DNA of 13,865 bases, from positions 1-13,865 of the forward strand of contig JBAXLO010000115.1 of assembly GCA_037134755.1 (NCBI GenBank), written 5' to 3'. A model generated the notes under the pieces. It saw only the letters and a program-made list of their open reading frames with translations. It searched no databases and was not told the DNA's origin. The stretch is from JBAXLO01 sp037134755. Lineage in GTDB: Bacteria > Bacteroidota > Bacteroidia > Bacteroidales > JACABE01. Position numbers and translations under genes: made by a program. Positions 12,798 through 13,865 of the stretch are shown piece by piece; within the stretch, counting starts at the first letter, position 1; each line of letters starts with the position of its first letter.

Positions 12798-13383
12798 TTT
12801 ATGTACTTCTTTTCAAAATATTATTTATCATGAAGATATTGATAATTAATATATTTTAATACTTTGTAATGCTCATTTTTACTCTCAAAACCTATCTGAT
12901 TCCATTGTTATTAAAATGATTTTATTAATACAAAATCTACTTCTCTTGTTATATTTTATAGAAAAGAAAATATTTTGATATGTTTTAATATCCCCAAACC
13001 ACTCGACCCAAAGTTATTCAAATTAATATACATAAGTAAGGATTAAAAGTGGATTGTTATTTAACAATCCCTTATTATTAATAAAAATATGAGAAAATTT
13101 TCACACTTAATGCTAAATATCAGAATGCATAGATACTAAAAATTTATCTCACCAAAACAAAAAAACAAAATATATTTCTTTATCAAGTAAGCTTAGTATG
13201 GTTTTATCATATCAAAACAAAAAAAGTAATAAATACTATGACAAACTGGCGAAATGCATTTATAAAAGAATTATTGATAAGCTTAACTATTATGACAGCT
13301 GAAATAGGTAAAAAGCATTTCCAAACACAAAACTTCGTAATTTCTCTTGTTTTTGTAATACATTCATAAAGAGCCCGATTCGT
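12798..13383. other. AT-rich non-coding stretch
   Basis: No convincing gene. GGATTGTT (13051-13058) and AACAATCC (13063-13070) form an 8-bp hairpin with a 4-nt loop, followed by a T-poor tract, so it is a weak terminator at best and lies 250 nt after the upstream gene. A 43-codon frame at 13238-13369 lacks a promoter box and resembles nothing I know. Confidence 0.4.
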
Positions 13384-13547
13384 CGAAATAATTTAATTAT
13401 TTGGTATAATCGGAGTATATTTTATGAAATAATTAAATTCTTTGATATAAACGGAACCGATTATCCTAAACCAAAAAAAGATACGTTGTAATCGGAGTAT
13501 ATTTTACGAAATAATTAAATTCTTAGGTATAATCGGAACTTTTTTGA
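13384..13547. repeat. Degenerate tandem repeat with 41-nt period
   Basis: Four units start at 13384, 13425, 13466 and 13507, exactly 41 nt apart. Units 1, 2 and 4 begin [C/T]GAAATAATT and contain TATAA[T/A]CGGA; units 1 and 3 share the same last 18 nt, beginning TAATCGGAG. Unit 3 is diverged in its first half. Seen another way, a 51-nt sequence is repeated at 13407-13457 and 13489-13539. Confidence 0.75.
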
Positions 13548-13634
13548 AATGTGTTTTAAAAATTAAATAAATTTAGAAATTATTTTAAGTTTTATGAAAA
13601 AAAGAGAAGACTAAGGAAGATTTTAAAATAACTG

Positions 13635-13659
13635 TTAAGAATAGGAAATCTATTCTTAA
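13635..13659 (-). terminator. 10-bp hairpin, possible terminator of the partial gene
   Basis: TTAAGAATAG (13635-13644) pairs exactly with CTATTCTTAA (13650-13659) around a 5-nt loop. It lies ~80 nt beyond the stop of the minus-strand gene at the window's end. The following minus-strand tract (CAGTTATTTT) is only moderately T-rich, so terminator function is uncertain. Confidence 0.4.
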
Positions 13660-13671
13660 AATCAATTACGA

Positions 13672-13706
13672 TTAACAATTAACAATTAACAATTAATAAT
13701 TATTAA
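13672..13706. repeat. Heptamer tandem repeat
   Basis: Three exact TTAACAA units are followed by TTAATAA and TTATTAA: five 7-nt steps. It is an AT-rich microsatellite of the kind that changes length by slippage, lying 35 nt past the stop of the partial gene. Confidence 0.8.
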
Positions 13707-13740
13707 CTCACCTTACGCAATAATATCAATAAATTTTTAC

Positions 13741-13863
13741 TTAAGCCGCAGAAGGTGTTGATAACTTTAAAAGTTCGTTTCTGGCAGCTATAAGCCCCGC
13801 TTGATAGATTCTTTGTTTCAATGCAAAGTGGTTCTGATTAGTTCTTTGCTTAAGCCATTCCAA
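13741..13863 (-). CDS. C-terminal end of an unidentified protein (partial)
   Basis: The minus-strand frame is open from the window's end for 40 codons and stops with TAA at 13741-13743. It reads LEWLKQRTNQNHFALKQR, then IYQAGLIAARNELLKL, ending STPSAA. The composition is that of a soluble, helical, charged C-terminus, and local base composition is more gene-like than the DNA to its left. I do not recognise the family. The start lies outside the window. Confidence 0.5.
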   Translation of the reverse strand: MEWLKQRTNQNHFALKQRIYQAGLIAARNELLKLSTPSAA

Positions 13864-13865
13864 CT

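Noticed and set aside
13238..13369. 43-codon frame on the plus strand
   Set aside because: No -7 box upstream, AT-rich context and no recognisable motif; a chance frame of this length is expected.

Overview
The window is AT-rich chromosomal DNA of a Bacteroidota bacterium. Three things point there: a secreted protein with a C-terminal type IX secretion (T9SS) sorting domain, repeated promoter -7 boxes of the Bacteroidota form TAnnTTTG, and a DUF5777-like beta-barrel protein. No rRNA, tRNA, CRISPR array or intact insertion sequence was seen. The genus cannot be told from the sequence.

Layout. A plus-strand gene (252-2294) encodes a T9SS-exported protein with an Omp28/thioredoxin-like CGWC domain and ends at a strong terminator. 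A 1.28-kb convergent intergenic region follows (2295-3575). It holds a perfect 22-bp hairpin, a GC-richer inverted-repeat fragment and two unrelated tandem arrays built on a ~41-nt step. Then comes a minus-strand cytochrome block (3576-10797). In transcription order it reads: a monoheme lipoprotein cytochrome (10417-10797), an outer-membrane beta-barrel (9442-10383), a small monoheme class I cytochrome c (9009-9389), a 19-heme cytochrome c fused to a membrane cytochrome b domain (6092-8887), and a 16-heme paralogue of the same design (3576-5966). Hairpin terminators lie after the third, fourth and fifth genes. Upstream are a small membrane protein (11112-11534, minus), a possible short minus-strand RNA, and a plus-strand pair of an 88-aa unknown protein and a 199-aa predicted outer-membrane protein. 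The right end has a third 41-nt-period repeat and the C-terminus of an unidentified minus-strand gene.

How the genes may work together. The two large proteins have the architecture of Geobacter CbcL, with an N-terminal multiheme c region and a C-terminal HydC/FdnI-like di-heme b domain, but they carry 16 and 19 c-type hemes. The simplest reading is two quinone-linked inner-membrane oxidoreductases passing electrons into the periplasm, where the small cytochrome and the lipoprotein cytochrome could carry them toward the outer membrane. With 37 CxxCH sites in four genes, this is a strong candidate for a respiratory or extracellular electron-transfer module in Bacteroidota. The terminal acceptor, and whether electrons leave the cell, are not shown by the sequence.

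The second notable theme is three sequence-unrelated intergenic arrays that share a ~41-nt (sometimes 21-nt) step, about four or two turns of B-DNA.
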